64,000 nt of DNA from Candidatus Megaera endosymbiont of Mesostigma viride (lineage in GTDB: Bacteria; Pseudomonadota; Alphaproteobacteria; Rickettsiales; Rickettsiaceae): the NCBI GenBank assembly GCA_020410825.1, contig CP084576.1, forward strand, positions 1,384,426-1,448,425. Reading direction: 5' to 3'. The notes under the pieces are model-generated. The model saw only the letters and a list, made by a program, of their open reading frames with translations. It had not been told where the DNA came from and ran no database searches. A program made the translations under genes and the position numbers. Positions 28,841 through 36,958 of the stretch are shown here, in pieces. How positions within the stretch are numbered: the first letter of the stretch is position 1; each line of letters begins with the position of its first letter.

Positions 28841-29540
28841 ATAGCAGCAACCTATAGCGCTCATACTACATATTAGGCTGTTGGTCTTCAATAATTTTTG
28901 GTATTTATCGCTGCAATATTGAGAACCGCGATCGGAGTGAACAATTACCTTACTCGGAAATTTACGCTTAAATAGCGCCATTGTTAGCGCATCAGTAAGC
29001 ATGTTGGCTTTAAGCCTACTGCTCATTGACCAACCAATCACCGATCTAGAGAATAGATCAATAAATACGCAGAGGTATAGCCACCCTTCGCTAGTTGGAA
29101 TATATGTAATATCAGAAACCCATTTTTCATTAGGTTCTGTAGCTCTAAAATCCTGCTCTAGTAGATTAGGAGCAACCTGTTTGTTATGATTCGAATCAGT
29201 AGTAACTTTGTATTTCTTTCTAGCTTTAGCTATCAAATTCATATCATTCATGAGCTCTGCTATTTTTGCTCTGGTACACGGAATGCCTCTTGCTTTCAAT
29301 TCATGAAAAATACGAGTAGAGCCATATCTAGATTTATGTTCGTTAAATATAATCTTTATCATTTGCCGTAATTCATTTTGTTTCTTCTCTCTTTTACCTA
29401 CCGGAAGATTAAGCCAGTTATAGTATCCTGATTTACAAATGCCAAGAATCTCATAAAGGAGCCTTATCGGATAGCAGGCTCCATGTTTCTTGATAAAAGC
29501 GTATCTTACAGATCTTGGCTTGCAAAATATGCTGCGGCTT
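28841..29540 (-). pseudogene. IS3-family transposase orfB, N-terminal and catalytic part
   Basis: DDE integrase-type transposase. The frame has HKSRYGSTRI, NEKWVSDITYIPT (first catalytic Asp) and VIVHSDRGSQYCS (second Asp), and breaks at LICSMSAIGCCY. The remaining part with DNAAMESFFHTLK, holding the catalytic Glu, lies 3.1 kb away at 25545-25739. It begins upstream of ATG 29362 in a frame reached by ribosomal slippage from orfA; A-runs lie at the orfA end. Confidence 0.8.
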
Positions 29541-29544
29541 TTTT

Positions 29545-29817
29545 TTATATATCGCGCTCCTGCTCTATCCTTTTTATTTTAGCTCGCAGAGTTCGATTCT
29601 CTTCTTCAAAGTTTTGATATTTAACGCTAATATTCTGGTTTTTAGTTTTTGGTAAATCTACTCTTTCTTGCATTGCTTTTTGTATCCAAGTATATAAAGT
29701 ATTCCTGTTTATACCGAGTTCATCTGCTATAACAGCTTTTGGTTGCTCGGTTTGTAATGCTAGTCTAACAGCTTCTTTCCTGAATTCAGAACTGTATTTT
29801 TCGATTTTCTTTTTCAT
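29545..29817 (-). CDS. IS3-family transposase orfA
   Basis: A 90-residue DNA-binding subunit with the HTH_Tnp_1 pattern: FRKEAVRLALQTE, then AVIADELGINRNTLYTWI, followed by a leucine-zipper-like coiled coil (NFEEENRTLRAKIKRIEQE). It ends TATATAA followed by an A-run, suited to -1 slippage into orfB. Confidence 0.9.
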   Translation of the reverse strand: MKKKIEKYSSEFRKEAVRLALQTEQPKAVIADELGINRNTLYTWIQKAMQERVDLPKTKNQNISVKYQNFEEENRTLRAKIKRIEQERDI

Positions 29818-29873
29818 ATTAGTTCTCTCTTTATTTTAACACATTTTGTGTCCAGAAAACTAATACAGGATCA

Positions 29874-30014
29874 ATAACGCGTAGCTATTCTACCTCCTAC
29901 CCCTCTTGATTTTTCAAAAATTTTTACATTAGCTATGTGATTAAGCATATGGCCAATAGATAAACCTGATATACCGGAGCCGATTATAGCAATATCCTGT
30001 TTTTTAATAGTCAT
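29874..30014 (-). pseudogene. FAD/NAD(P)-dependent oxidoreductase, N-terminal fragment
   Basis: From ATG 30014 on the minus strand, 46 codons encode a dinucleotide-binding fold (IAIIGSGISGLSIGHML) and FEKSRGVGGRIATR, as in renalase-like FAD oxidoreductases. The frame enters the IS3 end at 29873 and stops at once. Its ATG overlaps the end of the cryptochrome gene, so it was once part of the same operon. Renalase-like genes are often neighbours of photolyases in free-living bacteria. Confidence 0.75.
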
Positions 30015-31536
30015 ATTTTATGTTGTTTAAAAACTTTCTAGAATCAGACGCTATTGCCTCTTTTTGTGAGCTACTCATTTTATCATATGTTTTATACATC
30101 ATAGATATCCTATGATTTCTTTCTAACTTGCTTCGGTTGCACACCAGAAAATTCCAGTATAAATAATTAAACGGACAGGCTTCGCTACCATTTTTAATAT
30201 TTATTTTGAAAGAACAATTTGTACAATAATTAGACATTTTTTTAATATAAGAGCCACCTGCTGCGTAGGGTTTACTTGCAAGATACCCTCCGTCTGCAAA
30301 TAATATCATGCCCGTTACGTTCGGTAGTTCTACCCACTCGTATGCATCGGCGTATACAATCAGATACCATTCATTGACTTCGTTTGGATGAATTCCGGCT
30401 AGAAGTGCAAAATTACCTAGCACCATTAATCTTTGAATATGATGTGCGTATGCATGTTTTTTTGTTTCTTTAACGCATTGATCAACACAGTTCATCTTTG
30501 AATCCGCTTCCCAAAAAAAACTTGGTAACTTACGATTAGCCCCAAAAAAATTCTCGTTTTTATAGCTAGGCATCCTATGCCAGTAGATTCCTCTTATATA
30601 CTCACGCCATCCTATAATTTGCCTGATAAAGCCTTCAACAGAGTTTATAGGGAGACTTTTTCTATGATATGCATACTCTGCTGCCTTTACACATTCTATC
30701 GGGGTAAGGAGGCCACAATTCAGATAAAAGCTTAAATGTGAATGAAACATCCAAGGTTCATTTTCTATCATAGCGTCTTGATAATCACCAAATTTTTTGA
30801 GTCTCTTTTCAATAAAATCGATTAGTACTAATCTTGCGTCATCTCGTGTAACTGCAAAAAAGAATGGTTCTAGATCACCAAAATGGTCAAAGAAGTGTTC
30901 ATTTACTAATTTAATAACTTCCATTGTTATTTGATCTTGCTTTATCTTATAATTTGCTGGGATATTGAGATCCTTAGGTGGTAATTTACGATTTTCATTA
31001 TCATAATTCCACTTTCCTCCTTCTGGTTCATCACCATTCATCAAAATATTATGCTTTTTTCGCATTTCACGATAAAAAAATTCCATCCTCAGTTGTTTTT
31101 TTTCACCTGCCCATTTACTGAATTCGTTTGGTGTACATAAAAAACGATTATCTTCTCGTATTTCAATCGGAATATTGATTATATTTTTCCAGCTTTTTAT
31201 CTCTTGCAAAATTCTATATTCTGAAGGGAATGTTACTATTACCTTTTTTACTGAATATTTTTCTATAACTTCTTTTATTTGATCCTTTAAAGAATTTTTA
31301 TTATTTTGATCATCTATTTTTACATAGCGAAGATTGACACCTGAATCCTTAAGCTCTTTGGCAAAATGCCGCATCGCAGATAAAAGAAATGCTATCTTCT
31401 TTTTATGATGTTTTACATGAGTAAATTCCGAATGGAGCTCAACCATAAGGACTATATCTTCATCTTTATCAATATCTGATAAAGATGATATTTCATGGCT
31501 TAATTGATCATACAATATAATTCTTAAATTTTTCAT
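30004..31536 (-). CDS. FeS-type cryptochrome/photolyase
   Basis: A 510-residue member of the prokaryotic FeS-BCP group, the (6-4) photolyase type exemplified by Agrobacterium PhrB. The N-terminus LRIILYDQLS is typical of the group. Cys residues for the [4Fe-4S] cluster are present: DQCVKET, YCTNCSF and EACPFNYLYWNFL. The lid region HAHHIQRLMVLGNFALLAG and WYLIVYADAYEWVELPNVTGM match the FAD-binding domain. Its ATG overlaps the stop of the CPD photolyase gene (ATGA), so the two are translationally coupled. It should repair UV photoproducts or act as a light receptor; which, cannot be told. Confidence 0.9.
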   Translation of the reverse strand: MKNLRIILYDQLSHEISSLSDIDKDEDIVLMVELHSEFTHVKHHKKKIAFLLSAMRHFAKELKDSGVNLRYVKIDDQNNKNSLKDQIKEVIEKYSVKKVIVTFPSEYRILQEIKSWKNIINIPIEIREDNRFLCTPNEFSKWAGEKKQLRMEFFYREMRKKHNILMNGDEPEGGKWNYDNENRKLPPKDLNIPANYKIKQDQITMEVIKLVNEHFFDHFGDLEPFFFAVTRDDARLVLIDFIEKRLKKFGDYQDAMIENEPWMFHSHLSFYLNCGLLTPIECVKAAEYAYHRKSLPINSVEGFIRQIIGWREYIRGIYWHRMPSYKNENFFGANRKLPSFFWEADSKMNCVDQCVKETKKHAYAHHIQRLMVLGNFALLAGIHPNEVNEWYLIVYADAYEWVELPNVTGMILFADGGYLASKPYAAGGSYIKKMSNYCTNCSFKINIKNGSEACPFNYLYWNFLVCNRSKLERNHRISMMYKTYDKMSSSQKEAIASDSRKFLNNIKYDY

Positions 31537-32957
31537 GGGGTCTTGTTTTTTAATGATGCAAAGGATATTAAAGCACGATCACGTGATTCTTTTAAGTTGA
31601 CTATAGGCTTTGGATAATCTATTCCTAGATTTATTCCAGCCTTGCTAAGTATATGTTCTGGCGCTTCCCATGGGTTGAATAAATATTCATTTGGAAGATT
31701 TTTGAGTTCAGGAACAAATTTTCTAGTATAGCTGCCTTCTGGATCAAATTTTTGACCTTGAGTAACTGGATTAAAAATGCGAAAATACGGCGCTGCATCT
31801 GCTCCGCAACCAGCAATCCATTGCCAGCTTGCAGAGTTATTCGCAAGATCAGCGTCAACTAAGCAATCCCAAAACCATTTTTCTCCGTATTTCCAGTGCA
31901 ACAGTAAGTTTTTGACTAAGAAAGATCCAACGATCATTCGCATGCGATTATGCATATACCCCATTTCCCACAACTGCCTCATACCGGCGTCAACAATTGG
32001 TACACCGGTTTCTCCTTTCTGCCATAGTTTTAATATTATTTTATCTTCACGCCAGGGGAAAATATCAAAGTTCCTGTTTAAATTCTGTTTCGGCAAATAT
32101 GGAAAATGATATAATAAGTAATAGGAGAATTCTCTCCACCCTAACTCACTGCAAAAATGATCTATATCTTGTATATATCCTTTATTTTCTTGAGATATAA
32201 CTTTATGCCAAATATAATTTGGAGAAATTTCACCAAAGTGTAAGTAAGGTGATAGACAAGATGTATTGTCCTTATACGGAAAATTTCTACCTTCTTTATA
32301 ACCTTTTAGACCAGATTCTAAAAAATCATCCAATCTTTTACATGCCGCATCCTCGCCAATATTCCAGTATTTGTCAAATTTCTTATTCCACTGAATTTCA
32401 GGTAATAGCTTAAGATCTCTAATATTAGTAGAATTATTATTTTTAACATAAGATATTCCTTCTGGTTTGGGTAAAGGAATTCTCGGTTCATCATTACCTA
32501 GACAACCCTTTCTATAGAAAGGTGTAAATACTTTATAAGGTGTTCCGTCATTCTTTAGAATATTCCATGGTTCCCATAGCAGTGATGCATTATAGCTTTT
32601 AACTTTTATGTTCTTATCTTCAAAAATCTTTTTGATTTTTTTATCACGATCTACTTGCCATGGTTCATAACATCTATTCCAGTAGATATTATCTATTTTA
32701 TGAAAATTCACTAATTCCGCTAAAATATCAATAGGATTGCCTTTTCTAACAATTAAATTATTTGCAAGTTTTTTATTCAAATCTACAAGAGAATGATGTA
32801 GCCATACTTTACTAGCGCATCCTATTGGCCGTTCACTTAGGCTATCACCATTCAAAATATATATTGGTAGAACTAAACCTTCCTTGGCGGCATTGTATAA
32901 AGCAGGGTTATCATGAGTCCTTAAATCACAGCGAAACCAGCAAATCAATTTTTTCAT
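31533..32957 (-). CDS. phr: Class I CPD photolyase
   Basis: A 474-residue deoxyribodipyrimidine photolyase that splits cyclobutane pyrimidine dimers using blue light. It starts WFRCDLRTHDNPAL (alpha/beta antenna domain), and the FAD domain includes HFGEISPNYIW, ELGWREFSYYLL, GMRQLWEMGYMHNRMRMIVGSFLVKNL and a SWQWIAGCGAD segment followed by FRIFNPVTQG. All expected core motifs are intact. It overlaps the FeS-type gene by 4 bases, and the SDR gene precedes it by 4 bases. Photolyases are unexpected in an intracellular Rickettsiales lineage and suggest acquisition with the island. Confidence 0.95.
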   Translation of the reverse strand: MKKLICWFRCDLRTHDNPALYNAAKEGLVLPIYILNGDSLSERPIGCASKVWLHHSLVDLNKKLANNLIVRKGNPIDILAELVNFHKIDNIYWNRCYEPWQVDRDKKIKKIFEDKNIKVKSYNASLLWEPWNILKNDGTPYKVFTPFYRKGCLGNDEPRIPLPKPEGISYVKNNNSTNIRDLKLLPEIQWNKKFDKYWNIGEDAACKRLDDFLESGLKGYKEGRNFPYKDNTSCLSPYLHFGEISPNYIWHKVISQENKGYIQDIDHFCSELGWREFSYYLLYHFPYLPKQNLNRNFDIFPWREDKIILKLWQKGETGVPIVDAGMRQLWEMGYMHNRMRMIVGSFLVKNLLLHWKYGEKWFWDCLVDADLANNSASWQWIAGCGADAAPYFRIFNPVTQGQKFDPEGSYTRKFVPELKNLPNEYLFNPWEAPEHILSKAGINLGIDYPKPIVNLKESRDRALISFASLKNKTP

Positions 32958-32961
32958 AGCT

Positions 32962-33681
32962 CTAAAAATCTATTTCTTTTCCATCCCAAGCAAATAATTT
33001 ACCAGAATCTTCAGTCGTTAAATTTTCAAGTACATTAATCATTTTTGATACTGAATAATCGGCGGTAAATATATTATTGCTATTGTGTGAACTTGCTGAA
33101 GAAAAGGGTTCGGATAATTTACTTTTTACAGTTCCTGGATGTAAACCCACTGTAATCAGGTTAGGATTTCTGCGTCTCATTTCAATACTAAGGTTTTTTA
33201 TTATCATATTTAATGCCGACTTAGAACACCTATAAGAATACCAACCACCTAAAATATTATCAGAAATACTACCAACTCTTGCTGACAGTACTGCGAAAAT
33301 TGACTTACTATCTTTGTTTGATTTTTGTATAAAATGTTTTGCTATTAATGCAGGGCCAATAGTATTTACTGCATACAGTTTATTAAACTTTTCATAACTT
33401 AGATCTTTTATCGATTTTTCTGGAGTAATATTATGGGTAAATAAAACCCCAGTAGTAATAATAGTATAATCGAGATAATCATTATCAGGAATCTCTCTTG
33501 CTGCTTTTTCTATAGAGTGTTCATCTTCAATATCAATAAAATGATTAATTACCCTTACATCATCAAAGTTAATATCTGATCGTGAGAATAAATATAGCTT
33601 TTTTGTTTCCCAACTTTTTAAAAAATGTTCTACAAAAGCTTTTCCAATTGATCCACTGGCTCCAATAATAGCAACCTTCAT
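32962..33681 (-). CDS. SDR-family oxidoreductase of the photolyase cluster
   Basis: A 239-residue SDR with AIIGASGSIGKAF at the N-terminus, the Ser in LSARVGSI and YRCSK as catalytic Tyr/Lys (the family YxxxK). It resembles the CsgA/YgfF-like SDRs that sit beside photolyase genes in marine bacteria. It lies 4 bases upstream of phr and 10 downstream of the epimerase gene on the same strand, so it belongs to one operon. The substrate is unknown. Confidence 0.85.
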   Translation of the reverse strand: MKVAIIGASGSIGKAFVEHFLKSWETKKLYLFSRSDINFDDVRVINHFIDIEDEHSIEKAAREIPDNDYLDYTIITTGVLFTHNITPEKSIKDLSYEKFNKLYAVNTIGPALIAKHFIQKSNKDSKSIFAVLSARVGSISDNILGGWYSYRCSKSALNMIIKNLSIEMRRRNPNLITVGLHPGTVKSKLSEPFSSASSHNSNNIFTADYSVSKMINVLENLTTEDSGKLFAWDGKEIDF

Positions 33682-33691
33682 TTTATCTATT

Positions 33692-34387
33692 TTACTTTAA
33701 TATATTTTCTAATGATGCCTCTATAGTTTTAAATTGGAATTCATAACCACTATCTAATAATTTTTTTGGATATACTGCTGATCCATTTAACAATAGCTTA
33801 TCTCCCATTTCTCCAAAAATCATTTTGATTACAAATTTTGGTATAGTTAAGACAGTTGGTCGATTTATCATTTTACCAAGCTCTTTGGTAAATCTATAAT
33901 TAGTAACTGGGTTAGGAGATGTTAAATTATATATTCCTTTTTGTGTTTTATCTTTAATTAAAAAATTAAATGCACCGATTACATCATCTATATGAACCCA
34001 AGAAAAAAACTGTTTTCCCGAACCTATTTTAGCACCAAGTCCTAATCTAAATATTGGTAACATCTCTTCTAATGCTCCGCCATTTTTGCCTAAAACTACT
34101 CCGAGCCTTGTAATACAAGTTCTTACCCCAAGCTTTTCTGCTTTCTTAGCTTCTAATTCCCATAAATTACATAATTTATGAGTAAAGTCATTTATATATA
34201 ATGAATTTTCACCTATGTATTTATTGCTTTGATTACCATAGTAACCTATTGCAGAAGCACTAATTAGCAAATTTGGTTTTGTTTTTAGTGATTTAATTAA
34301 CAGAATTAAATTCTTTGTTATTTCCAATCTACTATCTATTAACACTTCTTTATAAGAATTAGTTCATTTTTTATTGATTGGAGCACC
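33692..34387 (-). pseudogene. TIGR01777-type NAD-dependent epimerase, N-terminus lost
   Basis: The open part (217 residues from 34345) has SASAIGYYGNQ, ITRLGVVLGKNGG, GSGKQFFSWVHIDDV and a GIYNLTSPNPV segment, as in SDR39U1/YfcH proteins. The Rossmann GGTGFIG start is missing. Upstream in frame one still reads GAPINKK, then TGA, then TNSYKEVLIDSR, where the family has Trp at the TGA. Sequence similarity then stops at the IS3 remnant at 34388. So it is both truncated and carries a Trp to stop change; the downstream part might still be expressed. Confidence 0.8.
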
Positions 34388-34442
34388 TGATCCTGTATTA
34401 GTTCTTAACACATTTTGTGTCCAGAAAACTAATACAGGATCA
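34388..34442. repeat. Palindromic IS3-end remnant
   Basis: TGATCCTGTATTAGTT followed by an inverted full copy of the 38-base IS3 right end seen at 29836-29873. It is a footprint of an IS3 copy. The photolyase cluster is therefore bounded by this sequence and by the IS3 at 29873. Confidence 0.85.
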
Positions 34443-34617
34443 ACCTATGGAGGTCATAACCATAAGTATTGTTCTAATTAAATGTTTTTCTATTGTTTTA
34501 TTTTTTTAATACGTAATTATAATATTAGAGAAAATAATTTAATAAGTTATTCATAATTTACTTATAATTTAATTCATAATCAGCTATTATATAATTATAT
34601 TATTAATTAATCCTTAA

Positions 34618-35295
34618 ATGATGGATTATTCAATATCCTGCAAATATTCAGTAAGATTAATAGAAAAACTAAAGTTGCTAGATACTAACGGGGTACTAGA
34701 CTTTGGGTTAATTAATAAAGCTATTTATTTTGCTAAAAAATATCACGATGGGCAGCTGAGAAAAAGCGGCGAGCCATTTTATAGCCATCCATTAGAAGTA
34801 GCTTATATAATCTCGGATTACAATTTAAAAACGGATGTAATAGCAGCTAGCATATTACACGATATCGTTGAAGATACCGAAGTTACTGTAGAAATGATTC
34901 TTGAAACTTTTGGACGGAGAATAGCTGAGATGGTTGATAGACTTACCCGTGATAGACCAGATGGAACAAAGTTAAGTGTAAAGGAAATCATTAGGATGGC
35001 TTATAAAAATGGTGATAAAGAGGTGTTATTAATTAAAATATTTGATAGGTTACACAATCTACAAAACATACATTTCCTTACAGCAGATAAACAGATAAAA
35101 GTAGCTAAAGAAACTTTAAATACTGTATTGCTAGCTGCTACTTATTTAGAAGATATTAATATAGAGTTTATAATTGGTAATATTGTAAATAAAATTTTGG
35201 ATTACAATCCAAAAAGGGATTTATTAAAGAATCAAAATAATAGGTTAGTTGAATATAATGATTTAAATCATTATATTCTTTTGTTCAAGCCGTAA
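34618..35295 (+). CDS. Small (p)ppGpp hydrolase-like HD protein (SpoT hydrolase domain)
   Basis: A 225-residue HD-domain protein that matches only the hydrolase half of RelA/SpoT. Visible motifs: AKKYHDGQLRKSGEPFYSHPLEVA (metal His), SILHDIVEDT (HD pair and ED), and KIFDRLHNLQNI (KxxDRxxN). There is no synthetase or ACT domain. Such alarmone hydrolase fragments are standard cargo of RAGE elements. It overlaps the convergent MFS gene by 33 bases at the 3' ends. A damaged second copy lies at 57295-57922. It probably degrades (p)ppGpp, but this is by motif only. Confidence 0.85.
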   Translation: MMDYSISCKYSVRLIEKLKLLDTNGVLDFGLINKAIYFAKKYHDGQLRKSGEPFYSHPLEVAYIISDYNLKTDVIAASILHDIVEDTEVTVEMILETFGRRIAEMVDRLTRDRPDGTKLSVKEIIRMAYKNGDKEVLLIKIFDRLHNLQNIHFLTADKQIKVAKETLNTVLLAATYLEDINIEFIIGNIVNKILDYNPKRDLLKNQNNRLVEYNDLNHYILLFKP

Positions 35296-36549
35296 GAAAT
35301 AAAAACACCCATATGCTCCTATAGCAGAAACACAAGATGTAGCGAATATTAACCCCCATGATATTCCAATCAATTTTATTATAAGGATTAATCCAAAAGA
35401 AGTAGCAATGTACATAAACGCACGAGAAAAAGCATAGGACAAGCATGCAGATTGAAATCTTTTAAACACAGGAAAATGAGGAAACATTACAGATGACTCC
35501 GAATATCCATTTGGAGTAAACATTAATAGTAATGATTGAAAAATTCCTATCCCTAAAGGGTTAGGGCTACTATCTAAATAAAAAGCTATAATAATAAAGA
35601 AGAAAAAAGAAATAATTAAACTATATTTGAATAAAATTAAAGGATGAAGTCTCTTTGATAATTTAGCCCTAATAAAACAGGATACTACGGGAAATATCGA
35701 AATAACAAAATTATGTTTTATTATATCTAATACAGAATACTCAAATTGACTTTTTAGCATTTGACTACAATAAATAAAAACAAAGTAAAAACACAAAGGC
35801 CATGCACATTGGGTGCAAAACATAGCAAATGAAGTTTTTTTATAACTCGCATCGTAAAATAAATCCTCTTCGTCAGGGTTTACATTATATTGGGTTTGTA
35901 GTCTTTTTGAGGCGTTAGCGAAATCTTTGGTTTCGCTTAATTTTGTTCTTATCGCTATTCCAACTAATGCTATTAAAGCTCCAAAGACAAAAATACCTCG
36001 CCAATTTACTTCAGCATACACAATAAGTGATGCAACACCCAAAGCAGCAAGACCTCCACTATACCCTAGAACAGGTATAAGTGCTACAGCGTAATACCTT
36101 ATAGGAGGTTTTGTAAATTCAGTTATATATACTAAAGCTCCTATAACTTCTCCCATAGATGCCATACTTTGGAGTATTCTACATCCAATCATTATAATGG
36201 AAGCTTTTATTCCTATTTCAGCATAAGTAGGTAGAAATGCAATAGTAAGGCACGATAAAGCTGTTAGAAGGGTTGTTAAAACTACTGTTGACTTTCTACC
36301 TATGTTGTCGCCTACCCATCCAAATATAAGAGCTCCAATTGGTATGAAAATAAATGTAGAGCAAAATGTAAAAGCAGAAAGTAACGAAGCAACGTTTTGA
36401 TCTGTTTGAGGAAAGAATAGCTCATTTAATAAAACAGCCATATGAATATAAAGCATTATATCAAATTGCTCAAAAAACGTTCCTATTGATAAAATACCTA
36501 CTGCTTCTTTTTGTTCTTTGGTAAGACTTCTCTGTTGTGCTTCTTGCAT
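35263..36549 (-). CDS. proP: MFS transporter, ProP-like
   Basis: A 428-residue major facilitator protein of the metabolite:H+ symporter group, with about 12 hydrophobic helices. It has GWVGDNIGRKSTV in the loop between helices 2 and 3 (the MFS signature) and the FEQFDIMLYIHMAVLLNELFFP start typical of Rickettsiales ProP homologues. Multi-copy proP-like genes are known RAGE cargo. It is downstream of, and on the same strand as, the kinase-cyclodipeptide synthase gene, with an IS6 fragment between them. The substrate is unknown: osmolytes are the family default; export of a cyclic dipeptide is speculation. Confidence 0.88.
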   Translation of the reverse strand: MQEAQQRSLTKEQKEAVGILSIGTFFEQFDIMLYIHMAVLLNELFFPQTDQNVASLLSAFTFCSTFIFIPIGALIFGWVGDNIGRKSTVVLTTLLTALSCLTIAFLPTYAEIGIKASIIMIGCRILQSMASMGEVIGALVYITEFTKPPIRYYAVALIPVLGYSGGLAALGVASLIVYAEVNWRGIFVFGALIALVGIAIRTKLSETKDFANASKRLQTQYNVNPDEEDLFYDASYKKTSFAMFCTQCAWPLCFYFVFIYCSQMLKSQFEYSVLDIIKHNFVISIFPVVSCFIRAKLSKRLHPLILFKYSLIISFFFFIIIAFYLDSSPNPLGIGIFQSLLLMFTPNGYSESSVMFPHFPVFKRFQSACLSYAFSRAFMYIATSFGLILIIKLIGISWGLIFATSCVSAIGAYGCFYFLRLEQKNIMI

Positions 36550-36958
36550 TTAAATTAATGATTATTTTATAAACTTTTCCTATTAAAGCAGTTATTTAAA
36601 CAATGACAATCAACTCTCCAACTAAGCTCTAGCTTAGGTTTCCAATGCCATTTAAGTTTCTCCAATAATTTAGGAGCATAGTATTGAACCCAGCAATAAA
36701 TTGTGGAGTGATCTACCTCTACCCTTCTTTCTATAAGCATTTCCTTAAACCACGATAACTGATGCCGTACTTGCAGTACTATCTTATCATCCAGATTATT
36801 ATGTCATGCTTGAAATGGTGATGCTTGAATAGATTCATAAATTTAGTATTCTTTTTTATTAAGAACACTTATTGTACTCCCTTACCTCATTATTTGCAAC
36901 AGTGCTGCTTACAGTCTTTTAGTCCAAGGTTCTTAAATATAAAGAACTGCTTTTTGAA
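36550..36958 (-). pseudogene. IS6-family transposase N-terminal fragment (about 36601-36776)
   Basis: No intact gene lies in this gap. On the minus strand 36776-36601 encodes LSWFKEMLIERRVEVDHSTIYCWVQYYAPK followed by WRVD, split here across motifs: it matches the HTH and first catalytic Asp region of IS6/IS26-like transposases. Both ends and most of the DDE domain are missing. The rest of the gap shows nothing. Confidence 0.65.

Larger units (their letters stand above)
25516..29873 (-). mobile_element. IS3-family element carrying nested insertions
   Basis: The terminal repeats start TGATCCTG and share CTGGACA at 25516 and (inverted) at 29873. The element carries orfA (29545-29817) and orfB on the minus strand; orfB is split at its YDNAAME motif by a serine-recombinase element (25740-28840), which is itself split by an IS110 element (27244-28468). 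Without these insertions the IS is about 1.26 kb, right for IS3. No clear short target duplication flanks it. Confidence 0.75.

Noticed and set aside
31777..32413. Open frames on the plus strand within the photolyase gene
   Set aside because: They are antisense shadows of phr without start signals or recognisable domains.
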